In this document: piece after piece, positions 36,791-45,925 of the stretch | How the letters are laid out: every line of letters starts with the position of its first letter | Numbering within the stretch: the first letter of the stretch is position 1 | Assembly: GCF_000701265.1 (NCBI RefSeq) | Contig: NZ_JNIA01000022.1 | Span: 248,001 to 312,000, forward strand | Length of the DNA stretch: 64,000 nt | Direction: 5' to 3' | DNA from: Legionella wadsworthii DSM 21896 = ATCC 33877 | Lineage (GTDB): Bacteria; Pseudomonadota; Gammaproteobacteria; Legionellales; Legionellaceae | The notes under the pieces: generated by a model | The model's database searches: none | What the model was told of the DNA's origin: nothing | The model's input: the letters and a program-made list of their open reading frames with translations, nothing else | Translations under genes and position numbers: made by a program

Positions 36791-37829
36791 TGAAAAGTGC
36801 ACCCACGAATTGTGCTGCATCAAAGGGTCTTAAATCCTCAATCCCTTCACCAATCCCAATATACCGAAAGGGTATTCCTAATTCATTTGCAATAGCGAAT
36901 AATATACCGCCTTTAGCTGTTCCGTCCAATTTGGTCATGGTGATTCCACTTAATCCAATGGCTTCATGAAATTGGCGTGCTTGAACCAAAGCATTTTGTC
37001 CAATACTTGCATCCAATATCAACATCGTTTCGTGAGGCGCCTCGGGACAAATTTTTTGCAACACTCGTTTTACTTTCTTCAACTCTTCCATTAAGTTATC
37101 TTGTGTATGCAATCGCCCTGCAGTGTCTGCGATTAAAATATCCATTTTACGGGCTTTTGCTGCTTGCAGTGCATCAAAAATAACGGATGCACTATCTGCA
37201 CCCGTATGTTGGGCAATGACCGGGATGTCGTTTCTTTCACCCCACACATGTAATTGCTCTACTGCCGCTGCTCTAAAAGTATCCCCAGCAGCGAGCATGA
37301 CTTTTTTGCCCTGCCGTTGGAATTGTTTCGCCAACTTCCCTATGGTAGTCGTTTTTCCTGCACCATTTACACCAACCATTAAAATAACGAAGGGGGAATG
37401 ATCCGAAGTTTCTAAGGTTAGCGGTTTATCGTTTTGGCTTAAAATGGACTGCAGATGCGATTTAAGCGCCTCATAAACTGCATCTCCATCAGCCAATTTT
37501 TTTCTCGCTAAGCTTTCAGCCAATTTATTTAAAACCACTTGGGCAGTTTCCACTCCTAAATCAGCACTAATAAGGAGCGTTTCCAATTCGTCAAGCAGAT
37601 CCTGACTGATTTCTTTTTTTCCGAGCAATAATCGTCCGATTCCATCGCCAAGCTGGAGGCGTGTTTTGCTTAATCCCTTTCTGAATCGGGCAAATATTCC
37701 TTCTTTGATGGGCTCTTGCTCCTGTTCAGTGACTTCTTCTGGAGGCGGAGACAACGAGTCAGTATCATTTTGCGAAGGGTCGGCCTCAACAGAGGAGGAA
37801 TCATGACTTCGTTTAAACCATTTAATCAT
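36777..37829 (-). CDS. ftsY: Signal recognition particle receptor FtsY
   Basis: FtsY docks ribosome-SRP complexes to the inner membrane for cotranslational insertion. The 350-residue protein has an acidic N-terminal A domain, a four-helix N domain and the G domain with VGVNGAGKTTTIGKLAKQ, the insertion-box region AAGDTFRAAAVEQL, ILIADTAGRLHTQDNLMEELKKV and MTKLDGTAKGG. It is first in the ftsY-ftsE-ftsX set and is divergent from the M16 peptidase genes. Confidence 0.97.
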   Translation of the reverse strand: MIKWFKRSHDSSSVEADPSQNDTDSLSPPPEEVTEQEQEPIKEGIFARFRKGLSKTRLQLGDGIGRLLLGKKEISQDLLDELETLLISADLGVETAQVVLNKLAESLARKKLADGDAVYEALKSHLQSILSQNDKPLTLETSDHSPFVILMVGVNGAGKTTTIGKLAKQFQRQGKKVMLAAGDTFRAAAVEQLHVWGERNDIPVIAQHTGADSASVIFDALQAAKARKMDILIADTAGRLHTQDNLMEELKKVKRVLQKICPEAPHETMLILDASIGQNALVQARQFHEAIGLSGITMTKLDGTAKGGILFAIANELGIPFRYIGIGEGIEDLRPFDAAQFVGALFNDHI

Positions 37830-37890
37830 ATAGTATACAAATCCCGAAAAATATGAAATTCTATCATCTTTTTTACTTTGAGGTTAACTT

Positions 37891-39213
37891 GTGCGCAAAA
37901 TACTCTTTACGCTACTTATGGTACTATCTTGCCAGACCTTCAGCCAAGTGCAAGAGTTTACTTTGAATAATGGATTAAAAATCATAGTTAAAGAAGATCA
38001 CCGGGCGCCTATTGCAGTATCCATGATTTGGTATCACGTAGGCTCTGCCGATGAACCAGGCGGCATCACAGGTGTTTCTCATGCGATAGAACATATGATG
38101 TTTAAAGGGACAGAAAAATTTCCTTTAGGCGTCTTCTCCAAAACTATAGCAGATATTGGCGGTCAAACAAACGCGTTTACCAGTAATGATTACACTGCTT
38201 TTTATGAAAAAACAGATGCGTCGAAACTGGCGACAAGTTTTGAACTGGAAGCAGATAGAATGAATCACTTGCTTCTCGATGCCAATGAATTTGCCAAGGA
38301 AATCAAGGTAATTCAAGAGGAGCGCCGGCTTAGGACTGAAGATAATCCACAAGCACTTGCTTTTGAACGTTTTCTAGCAACTGCACATCTTAGTGCACCT
38401 TACCACCACCCAGTTATTGGCTGGATGAATGATCTGAAGCATATGTCAGTCGATGACATTAGGGTGTGGTACAAAAAATATTATGCACCGAATAATGCGA
38501 CTTTAGTAGTCGTAGGAGACGTCAATCCGGATCAAGTCAAAGCTTTAGCAGAAAAATATTTTGGTGCATTATCGAGCCATCCAATTCCTGAGAGAAAATA
38601 TCAAAAAGAGCCCCCTCAATTGGGCGAAAAAATTGTCCATGTACAGGCTATAGCGAAATTACCGCTCATCATGATGGGCTATGCGGTACCTAGTGTGAAC
38701 ACAGCAATGAATCAATACGAGCCTTATGCTTTGGAAGTGATTGCGGGAATATTGGATGCAGGCGACAGTGCGCGTTTTACCAAAAATCTGATACGCAATA
38801 AAAATATAGCCGCAGGGGTTGATACGAATTACAACCCCTATACGAGATACCAAACTCAATTTATCATCTATGGCTCCCCCAGCCAAAACCATACAGTAGG
38901 CGAGTTACAAAATGGGATTTTGGCCGAGCTTGATGAATTGAAAAAGACTCTGGTAAGCGAAAAAGAATTACAACGGATAAAGAATCAAATCATTGCTCAA
39001 AAAACATTTGAAAAGGATTCCATATTTGGACAAGCAACAGAATTAGGCTTATTGGAGACCGTTGGCATTGGTTGGCAAAAAGCAGATGAATATACAAAAG
39101 CAATTAATGCAATTACACCGCAACAAGTGCAGCAGACTGCGCAGCATTATTTCCAAGAAAAAAGCAGGACCATTGCTATCTTAGAACCTCAACCACAAAG
39201 GGCTGCACCATGA
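37891..39213 (+). CDS. M16 family zinc peptidase, catalytic subunit type
   Basis: This 440-residue protein starts with a signal peptide (ILFTLLMVLSCQTFS), so it is exported. It carries the inverted zinc motif HxxEH as SHAIEHMMFKGT (near residue 64) and the downstream Glu in FELEADRMNHL, so it should be catalytically active. The second half is the inactive M16 domain. The start is GTG with GAGGT 6 bases before it. The next gene is a second M16 protein without the zinc motif, overlapping by 4 bases, as in two-subunit M16B peptidases. Confidence 0.93.
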   Translation: MRKILFTLLMVLSCQTFSQVQEFTLNNGLKIIVKEDHRAPIAVSMIWYHVGSADEPGGITGVSHAIEHMMFKGTEKFPLGVFSKTIADIGGQTNAFTSNDYTAFYEKTDASKLATSFELEADRMNHLLLDANEFAKEIKVIQEERRLRTEDNPQALAFERFLATAHLSAPYHHPVIGWMNDLKHMSVDDIRVWYKKYYAPNNATLVVVGDVNPDQVKALAEKYFGALSSHPIPERKYQKEPPQLGEKIVHVQAIAKLPLIMMGYAVPSVNTAMNQYEPYALEVIAGILDAGDSARFTKNLIRNKNIAAGVDTNYNPYTRYQTQFIIYGSPSQNHTVGELQNGILAELDELKKTLVSEKELQRIKNQIIAQKTFEKDSIFGQATELGLLETVGIGWQKADEYTKAINAITPQQVQQTAQHYFQEKSRTIAILEPQPQRAAP

Positions 39214-40514
39214 GAATTTTTAGTATATGTATTTTGGTATTCTTCTTAGGCTTCTCCACCACAACAACGGCGAATACGTTCAAGACGGAACAATGGATCA
39301 CTAAGAATGGAGTTCAGGTGGTCTTTTATCCTGCAATGGAAGTACCCATGGTCGACATCCTTTTGTCTTTTGCTGCAGGTTCAGCCTATGATGGGAACCA
39401 ATATGGGCTTAGTGCCTTAACCAGCCGATTAATGAACAAAGGAAATGGAGGACAAGATGCTAATGCCATAGCGGAATCTTTAGCAGATGTCGGTGCCCAA
39501 TATAAATCTGAAGTCAATCGGGACATGGTCGTCTTTAGCCTGCGAACGTTGGTTGCAAAAGAAGCATTGAACCAAGCTGTGTCTACCTTTGCACAAATTG
39601 TGAATCATCCAGATTTTCTTGATGACGCATTTTCAAGGGAAAAAAGACAACAGCTTCTGGCCATCGAACAACGACAGGAAACTCCTGAAGAAATAGCACA
39701 ATTCAATTTTTTTAAAGCCTTATACCCCCATCATCCTTATGCAAACCCTGTTAATGGTACAGCGGATACAGTTAAAGCAATTAATATGGGCCAAGTAATT
39801 GAATTTAATAAGCGGTATTATGTCGCAAAAAATGCAATATTAGTATTAGTCGGTGCCATTGATAAAGAAACTGCCCACAGAATTGCTGATGGGATCACTC
39901 AAAGCTTACCAGAAGGGCAACCTGCTTCACCTGTTCCAAAAGCAGCTGAGCTTACCCAGGCTGAAACCATCAATATCCCATTTCCCTCCGCTCAAACAGT
40001 AATAAGACTCGGGCAAATTGGCATTGATCACCATACGCCAAATTATTTTCCACTTATCGTGGGAAATTATATTTTAGGAGGAGGCGCTTTAGTATCCCGT
40101 CTCGCTATAGAAGTTAGAGAGAAAGAAGGTTTAACTTATGGAATAGATAGCCAATTTGCACCGATGCGAGGGAATGGACCTTTTCTTATCAGTTTGTCTA
40201 CTCGAAATCAGCAAGCTAAAAAAGCATTAGCTATTATTCAGAATGTTTTACGTACTTATATAGAACAAGGACCAACTGATGAAGAAATGACAGCTGCCAA
40301 ACAGTATCTGACTGGAAGTTTCCCACTTTCTTTATCAGGTAACCGCAGCATTGCAATTACTTTATTGAGGGTGGCTTTTTACCATTTACCTGCGGACTTT
40401 CTGGATACCTATATTGACCACATCAATGGTGTCACCAGCGAACAAGTAAAACAAGCATTCCAACAACAAGTAAACCCTGATAAATTATTGTTAGTGACCG
40501 TAGGTAAATCATGA
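39210..40514 (+). CDS. M16 family peptidase-like protein, non-catalytic partner
   Basis: The 434-residue product has a signal peptide (IFSICILVFFLGFSTTTTANT) and M16 domains. Where the HxxEH motif should be there is YGLSALTSRLMNKGN, so zinc ligands are missing. The C-terminal half keeps the arginine-tyrosine substrate-binding signature around REKEGLTYGIDSQF. It probably pairs with the catalytic protein encoded just upstream. The overlap with both neighbours (ATGA junctions) points to one transcript with rsmD. Confidence 0.9.
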   Translation: MRIFSICILVFFLGFSTTTTANTFKTEQWITKNGVQVVFYPAMEVPMVDILLSFAAGSAYDGNQYGLSALTSRLMNKGNGGQDANAIAESLADVGAQYKSEVNRDMVVFSLRTLVAKEALNQAVSTFAQIVNHPDFLDDAFSREKRQQLLAIEQRQETPEEIAQFNFFKALYPHHPYANPVNGTADTVKAINMGQVIEFNKRYYVAKNAILVLVGAIDKETAHRIADGITQSLPEGQPASPVPKAAELTQAETINIPFPSAQTVIRLGQIGIDHHTPNYFPLIVGNYILGGGALVSRLAIEVREKEGLTYGIDSQFAPMRGNGPFLISLSTRNQQAKKALAIIQNVLRTYIEQGPTDEEMTAAKQYLTGSFPLSLSGNRSIAITLLRVAFYHLPADFLDTYIDHINGVTSEQVKQAFQQQVNPDKLLLVTVGKS

Positions 40515-41059
40515 AACAAGTAGTCCGTATCATAGGTGGAATATACCGAGGAAAGAAATTACCATTTCCGGATGTAGAGGGATTACGTCCTACCCCAGAT
40601 CGCGTACGTGAGACTTTATTTAATTGGCTCATGCACGACATTAGGGATGCACGCTGCCTGGATGCTTTTGCAGGCAGTGGCGCATTGGGTTTTGAAGCTT
40701 TTTCAAGGGGATCCCGCGAAGTTGTTCTTCTTGAGCAATCCCCAAAAGCCTATGATCATTTAGATAAAATCATCACTTCATTTAACTCGCCAAAACTTAA
40801 ATTAATCAAAACAGACGCAGTTCAGTTTCTTCAGATGAGACAAAAAGAATTTGATATCATCTTTCTGGATCCTCCTTTTGCACAAAATTATCTGCCCCAA
40901 TGTCTTTCTGGCATCACAATGTATCACTCCCTAAAAAAAGGGGGGCTTGTTTACATTGAATCACCCACGCCCACTCAATTAGATGAAACTCAGTGGCGAT
41001 CAATAAAAATAAAAAAAGCCGGACAAGTCTTTTATGCTTTATATGAAAAATTGGTGTGA
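40511..41059 (+). CDS. rsmD: 16S rRNA m2G966 methyltransferase RsmD
   Basis: RsmD methylates G966 of 16S rRNA using S-adenosylmethionine. The 182-residue protein has the family start VRIIGGIYRGKKLPFP, RPTPDRVRETLFNWL, the SAM-binding CLDAFAGSGALGFEAFSRG and the catalytic motif FDIIFLDPPFA (motif IV, near residue 115). The start overlaps the second M16 gene by 4 bases. The dot genes begin 201 bases downstream. Confidence 0.96.
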   Translation: MKQVVRIIGGIYRGKKLPFPDVEGLRPTPDRVRETLFNWLMHDIRDARCLDAFAGSGALGFEAFSRGSREVVLLEQSPKAYDHLDKIITSFNSPKLKLIKTDAVQFLQMRQKEFDIIFLDPPFAQNYLPQCLSGITMYHSLKKGGLVYIESPTPTQLDETQWRSIKIKKAGQVFYALYEKLV

Positions 41060-41197
41060 TCTTCCCGCTCTATGTAAGAGAAACATATTTATTTTTGCCC
41101 TGATTTTAAAAAACAAAGATATCCTAAGCGCAATTGAATTTAGGACGCTAGCAAGGTTGTAATTTCTTTAAATTCATACATTTCCTAATCTATAGGC

Positions 41198-41226
41198 TTG
41201 ACAAGGAGCTTGGCTCCTGTTTCAAT
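41198..41226 (+). promoter_or_regulatory. dotDCB promoter with inverted repeat in the spacer
   Basis: TTGACA (41198-41203) and TTCAAT (41221-41226) are 17 bases apart, a good sigma-70 promoter whose transcript would start about 28 bases before dotD. The spacer is occupied by a perfect inverted repeat: AGGAGC (41204-41209), TTG, GCTCCT (41213-41218). This is an operator-like position. Confidence 0.5.
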
Positions 41227-41260
41227 CAAACGAATATTCCCAGACATTAAAGAACATTGA

Positions 41261-41749
41261 ATGAACAACAAGCTTCTTATGTTAATTATTGCCTCAGCCT
41301 TGCTTGTGGGTTGCAAACATGGTGTGCTTTTTAAAAAACCACCCGTGAATAATCCAAGCGATGATGCCACAATTAAATTAGCAGAAGCAGCAGTATCAGT
41401 CAGTGATTCAATGCATGAAATGGCGAGAGTCGAAAAGGAAATTATACCTCCCCATGTAGACAATACGCTTACAATCCCCAACTCTTATAATTTGCAAGCC
41501 AGAGCAAGTGTGGATTGGTCTGGACCTATCGAAGAATTAACTGCTCGTATCGCCAAATCCGCGCACTTTAGATTTCGTGTGTTAGGAAAAGCGCCTTCGA
41601 TTCCGGTTTTGATAAGCCTTAACATAAAAGATCAAAGTTTGGCTGAAATTTTGCGCGATATTGATTATCAAGCTGCCAAAAAGGCTTATATACACGTTTA
41701 CCCTAACAGTCAGGTTGTAGAATTACGCTATGCCAAAATTTATTCCTAG
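41261..41749 (+). CDS. dotD: Dot/Icm outer-membrane lipoprotein DotD
   Basis: DotD, with DotC and DotH, forms the outer-membrane core of the Dot/Icm type IV secretion system. The 162-residue product has a lipoprotein signal with lipobox LVGC (Cys18). The C-terminal half (SVDWSGPIEELTARIAKSAHFRFRVLGKAPSIPVLIS) is the secretin N0-like fold known for DotD. It is first in dotD-dotC-dotB, overlapping dotC by 20 bases. Length and order match L. pneumophila. Confidence 0.95.
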   Translation: MNNKLLMLIIASALLVGCKHGVLFKKPPVNNPSDDATIKLAEAAVSVSDSMHEMARVEKEIIPPHVDNTLTIPNSYNLQARASVDWSGPIEELTARIAKSAHFRFRVLGKAPSIPVLISLNIKDQSLAEILRDIDYQAAKKAYIHVYPNSQVVELRYAKIYS

Positions 41750-42656
41750 TTTAATAGTTTTATTATCTGCTTTGCTGTTTGGCTGCCACTCAAAATATAT
41801 GGGAGATACCAACTCATTAGCTGGGCTGCAGGCTATGGCCAATGTTACGGTAAAGGAACGGAATAAAAAACGAAATGGTAAAATTCGGCAAATGGCTTTA
41901 AAAGAAACTGCGCTAAGCTTAGGCGCGCAAGCAGGACTCGCGCACCGTGCCAAAATTATTGATGAGCATCTAATAAGACAATCACGCCGGCTTGATGCCA
42001 TTTATGATTTTAATTCATTAATTCTAGAGCATAACATTTTACCTCCTGTTCTGCTGGAAGGTAGGAATACACTCAATTTGGCTGATGCTCAAACCATTCG
42101 TATCTCTGATCGTACCTATAGAGTTGCGAAACAGGCTCATTTTGTCACTACTCCGCCCACTTGGCGTCAATACTTATGGCTGGACTATGTGAAACCAGAA
42201 TATCCTCACTATACGTTATTGCCAAAAACGAAAATAGAAAAAAAGATATGGTGCATGTATACAGCCAAAGGTTGGAAAAATGGTATTGATCAGGCAAATA
42301 CGATTCTTGAAGAAAATATAGCAAGAATTAAAGAAGATTTTGGTGGCATGATCCTTTATCGAAAACTACTCGCTATGAATATGATCTCCCCTCCTTTTGT
42401 TTCTCATACAGATTTGGGTGTTACTGGGGATGCTTCGGAAATTCATATCGATGATAGGGTGTTAAGAATTACGGCCTTACCTGGATTAAATGTCAACAGT
42501 CAAGAATGGCGAGCCGCCGTTACTAAAGATGAAAATGCTTTAGAACGATTCAAAAACATGGAAAAATTAGCAAAACGTTCTAAAATTATTATAACGGATA
42601 AATCGTGGCAGCCTACGATTGCTCCAGTTAACGATAACAATAGAATTCAACAATAG
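41730..42656 (+). CDS. dotC: Dot/Icm outer-membrane lipoprotein DotC
   Basis: DotC is the second lipoprotein of the Dot/Icm core and helps place DotH in the outer membrane. The 308-residue protein has the lipobox LFGC (Cys19) and a mostly helical body. Recognisable segments are ALKETALSLGAQAGLAHRAK, FNSLILEHNILPPVLLEGRN and TPPTWRQYLWLDYV. The start lies within dotD and dotB follows 5 bases after the stop, so the three genes are cotranslated. Confidence 0.95.
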   Translation: MPKFIPSLIVLLSALLFGCHSKYMGDTNSLAGLQAMANVTVKERNKKRNGKIRQMALKETALSLGAQAGLAHRAKIIDEHLIRQSRRLDAIYDFNSLILEHNILPPVLLEGRNTLNLADAQTIRISDRTYRVAKQAHFVTTPPTWRQYLWLDYVKPEYPHYTLLPKTKIEKKIWCMYTAKGWKNGIDQANTILEENIARIKEDFGGMILYRKLLAMNMISPPFVSHTDLGVTGDASEIHIDDRVLRITALPGLNVNSQEWRAAVTKDENALERFKNMEKLAKRSKIIITDKSWQPTIAPVNDNNRIQQ

Positions 42657-42661
42657 GATGT

Positions 42662-43792
42662 ATGAACAATAACCCTTATTTAATGCCCGATGAACCCACG
42701 CGTTTTACTCCGCTTTTCATGGATAAAATGTTAGAGCATACAGAACGACTTAATGCTTCTGATATCACCATCCAAACAGGCGAGCCGATTTATGCAGAGG
42801 TTTATGGAAAATTATTACGCATTACAAATCGTCGATTGTCCAATACGGAGCTGGGGGATTTGATCAATTCAATTTACGGACCTAATGCTACAACGCAGCT
42901 GTTGTCTGGAAAGGACATCGATACCCATTATGAGTTTCGTCCTAATCGAGGAGTACGTTACCGTTACAGGGTCAATGGGACAGCTTGTCTTGTAGAAGGC
43001 CATGACGCGATACAAATAACCTTAAGAACGATTCCAACAACGCCTCCAAGGCTAGAAACAATGAATCTTCCTGATAATGTTCTTGAAGCAATTGCACCCC
43101 AGGAAGGAATTGTTTTTATTACAGGGGCAACAGGATCAGGGAAATCAACTTTGTTGGCTTCAATCATTCGAGATCTCATCGAAACAGAAGATTCAAACCG
43201 TAAAGTACTAACTTATGAATCTCCAATTGAATTTGTTTATGATGAAATAGAAACAATATCGGCAGTAGTTAGCCAGTCAGAAATTCCGCGCCACTTACCT
43301 AGCTTTGCGGATGGAGTAAGGAATGCTCTGCGGCGAAAACCCCGTTTAATCATGGTGGGTGAATGTAGAGATGCGGAAACAATTAGTGCTGCATTAGAAG
43401 CAGCGCTTACTGGACATCCAGTTTATACTACCTTACATACTTCCGGTGTTGCTGAAACAATGCGCCGTCTTGTGACCTCATTTGCTGGTGAAGAGCGTTT
43501 GGGAAGAACAATTGATATTTTGGAAACCATTAGATTATGTATCTGGCAAAAGCTTGTACCTACTGTAGATGATCGAAGAGTCGCATTAAGAGAGTACTTG
43601 GTATTTGATGAGGAAGTCCGAGATGTATTACTCGAAAGTGATCCCAATGATGTAACTTCAGCTACTCGTAAATTAGTGCGACAAAAAGGCCAACTTATGA
43701 CTTGGGATGCTAAAGCAAAATTTGAGCAGGGCATTATTAGCGAAAGGGTTTATAAATTAATCATTGCAGGCGCCAAAGAATACCAACAGTAA
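42662..43792 (+). CDS. dotB: Dot/Icm secretion ATPase DotB
   Basis: DotB is the PilT-like hexameric ATPase that energises the Dot/Icm channel from the cytoplasm. The 376-residue protein has an N-terminal PAS-like domain (LNASDITIQTGEPIYAEVYG) and a C-terminal RecA-like domain with Walker A GATGSGKST (Lys161), the Asp box ESPIEFVYD, Walker B RKPRLIMVGECRD and the His box TGHPVYTTLHT. All catalytic motifs are intact. Confidence 0.97.
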   Translation: MNNNPYLMPDEPTRFTPLFMDKMLEHTERLNASDITIQTGEPIYAEVYGKLLRITNRRLSNTELGDLINSIYGPNATTQLLSGKDIDTHYEFRPNRGVRYRYRVNGTACLVEGHDAIQITLRTIPTTPPRLETMNLPDNVLEAIAPQEGIVFITGATGSGKSTLLASIIRDLIETEDSNRKVLTYESPIEFVYDEIETISAVVSQSEIPRHLPSFADGVRNALRRKPRLIMVGECRDAETISAALEAALTGHPVYTTLHTSGVAETMRRLVTSFAGEERLGRTIDILETIRLCIWQKLVPTVDDRRVALREYLVFDEEVRDVLLESDPNDVTSATRKLVRQKGQLMTWDAKAKFEQGIISERVYKLIIAGAKEYQQ

Positions 43793-43983
43793 ATGAGTTC
43801 CTCGAGTACCCCAAGATTATTTTTGGTACTGCCAAAATAATCGATTTCATCCACCTTACTTTTTCTGTAGGGTGAATAATAAAATCTCATGACATTTTCA
43901 ATTCAAAATGATCCCTTCATGGCGCATAACTTTAGCTATAATTTAAAGAAAGGTACTATTTTTTTACCTTAATGTGGAATGAT

Positions 43984-44859
43984 ATGAATGATCAGGTAAT
44001 GCTTTTAGATGCGTCACTAAGGGATGGAGGCCATCGAACTAATTTCCATTTTGAAGATGCACAATTAGAAAAAATCCTTGCCTCATTAGATGTTTCTGGC
44101 ATCGAATATATTGAAATTGGCTATCGCAACGGAACTTTAACACCTGCAAAAATGGGCAGAGCGGGATGGTGTGCGAAAGAATATTTGCAATTTTGCCGTT
44201 CCTTAATTCGACAAGCGAATATGGTGGTGATGGTTTTTCCCAGTAACTTGACGCAACAGGATCTTGTTGAATTAAAAGAATGTGGTGTCGATTTACTAAG
44301 ACTATGTATTACAAAAAATGAACTCACATCCGCTTTACCTAAAATTAAAATGGTAAAAAAAGTTAATATGAAATTTGCGGTTAATTTAGCTAATATTTCC
44401 TCTTATCAAGAAAAGGAACTCGATGAATCTTTGAAGCAAATCAGCGAGTATGTACCTGATATTATTTATTTTGCTGATTCGAATGGGAGCTTACTCCCCG
44501 CCCGTATCAGTGAAATTTATGAAAAATACACATCTCGTTATCCCATCCCTTTTGGATTCCATGCTCATGATAATTTAGGTTTGGCACAAGCCAATACCCT
44601 GGCGGCAATGAGTTCCGGAGTTCGTTTTATTGATGCCACTCTAGCAGGCATGGGTAAAGGTACCGGCAATTTAAAAACAGAGTTTTTTGTGGCTTACTTA
44701 CATTCAATCCAGCTTAAGAAATATAATTTGGATCGTGTTTTAGAGGCAGCCAATTTTGTCCGCACCTCTTTAAAAATTGGCCAGGAATTAATTGAAATGT
44801 CTGAATTTATCCGAGGGATATCCGATCTTTCAGTTGCAAGTTATCCGTCTAAAGCTTAG
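43984..44859 (+). CDS. HMGL-like / DmpG-like aldolase family protein
   Basis: The 291-residue protein is a TIM-barrel metal enzyme of the HMG-CoA-lyase/4-hydroxy-2-oxovalerate aldolase superfamily. Visible are the first-strand motif MLLDASLRDGGH (usual DxTLRDG), the metal site FGFHAHDNLGLAQANTLAA (HxH) and GMGKGTGNLKTE. It lacks the C-terminal communication domain of DmpG, as in short stand-alone relatives found near sugar and natural-product genes. Substrate unknown. It is followed 48 bases later by an amidohydrolase gene. The start could also be the ATG at 43972; I prefer 43984, which has GGA 6 bases before it. Confidence 0.75.
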   Translation: MNDQVMLLDASLRDGGHRTNFHFEDAQLEKILASLDVSGIEYIEIGYRNGTLTPAKMGRAGWCAKEYLQFCRSLIRQANMVVMVFPSNLTQQDLVELKECGVDLLRLCITKNELTSALPKIKMVKKVNMKFAVNLANISSYQEKELDESLKQISEYVPDIIYFADSNGSLLPARISEIYEKYTSRYPIPFGFHAHDNLGLAQANTLAAMSSGVRFIDATLAGMGKGTGNLKTEFFVAYLHSIQLKKYNLDRVLEAANFVRTSLKIGQELIEMSEFIRGISDLSVASYPSKA

Positions 44860-44907
44860 GATTTATTACTCTGAGGGTAATGCAAGAAATTAGCTTTGGA
44901 GAATCTA

Positions 44908-45813
44908 ATGACGCTAAAAATTGTAGATGCTCATTTCCATTTTTATGACAAGAAAACAAATCATTATCCCTCTTTAATGACATGCGATGAAAAGCTTGCT
45001 TTGTTATGGGGAAATCATTATCACTTAAATTTACCCGAATCTTATCTTCCTAATGACTACTTTTCAGATCTGAAAGATTTTGAAGTGGAACATCTGGTCA
45101 TGGCTGAGTTTGTTTCGGCAGATCCTTTAAAAGAAATGCAATTCGCACAAGAGTTGTCAATACAGACGAATTATCCTTCGGCAGTTATAGCCAATATAAA
45201 TTTAAGGGATAAAAGACTTGGGGACCGTCTCGAAGAATATAAGAAACTTCCCTTAATCCGTTCAGTCCGCGATCACTTACTTTGGGATCCTGCGAATAAA
45301 CAACATTCCTATACGGATAGAAAAGACATTCTCAAAGAGCCTATTGTTGAAGAATCCTTTGGTATTCTAAATTCTTACCCTTTTAATTTTGAATTTGAAA
45401 TCTTTGCTCCTGACATTCCTTTAGTCACAACATACGCAAAAAAGTTCCCTAAGATTCATTTTGCCTTACATTGCCTGGGTTGGCCGCTCGACCAGACATC
45501 TTCTGGATTTGAAATTTGGAAAAATGATATGCTTGAGCTCAGTCAGTGCCCTAATGTTTTTATTAAAATTACTGCCATTGAATGCATTTTTGGACTCAAA
45601 TGGACCTTTGCTCAAATTGAACCTTGGATAAAAGAGTCGATCCATATTTTTGGAGCGTCGCGTTGCATGTTTGGAAGCCATCTTCCGATTACTAATCTTT
45701 CCCGAGGAGCCCACACATTGTACCAAGCCTATCAAGATTTAGTGGCTCCATTATCCAAGGACGATCAAACATTTCTTTTTTCAGAGACAGCGAAAAATTT
45801 CTATAGAATTTGA
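44908..45813 (+). CDS. Amidohydrolase family (amidohydro-rel / lactonase-like) protein
   Basis: The 301-residue protein looks like the amidohydrolase-2 family of metal-dependent lactonases and decarboxylases. It begins IVDAHFHFYD (HxH metal site), has DHLLWDP, HFALHCLGWPLD (His on strand 6 region) and ends with FGASRCMFGSHLP, where the usual Asp (SDFP or GSDWP) appears to be replaced by His. GGAG lies 6 bases before the ATG at 44908. With the preceding aldolase-like gene it forms a small metabolic pair inside the Dot/Icm locus. Confidence 0.75.
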   Translation: MTLKIVDAHFHFYDKKTNHYPSLMTCDEKLALLWGNHYHLNLPESYLPNDYFSDLKDFEVEHLVMAEFVSADPLKEMQFAQELSIQTNYPSAVIANINLRDKRLGDRLEEYKKLPLIRSVRDHLLWDPANKQHSYTDRKDILKEPIVEESFGILNSYPFNFEFEIFAPDIPLVTTYAKKFPKIHFALHCLGWPLDQTSSGFEIWKNDMLELSQCPNVFIKITAIECIFGLKWTFAQIEPWIKESIHIFGASRCMFGSHLPITNLSRGAHTLYQAYQDLVAPLSKDDQTFLFSETAKNFYRI

Positions 45814-45925
45814 GACAAAAGGGAGAGTTAAAGGCCTCGTTTTTAAACTGGGTATGTTTCAGTGCAATAACTCTTGAACTCTATCAATTTTTTCTACCGA
45901 TCTGATGAAGATCTTAAATTTCTAT

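Noticed and set aside
39210-40514. Second M16 gene as a broken peptidase
   Set aside because: The lack of HxxEH is normal for the non-catalytic partner of two-subunit M16 enzymes. The frame is full length with a signal peptide.
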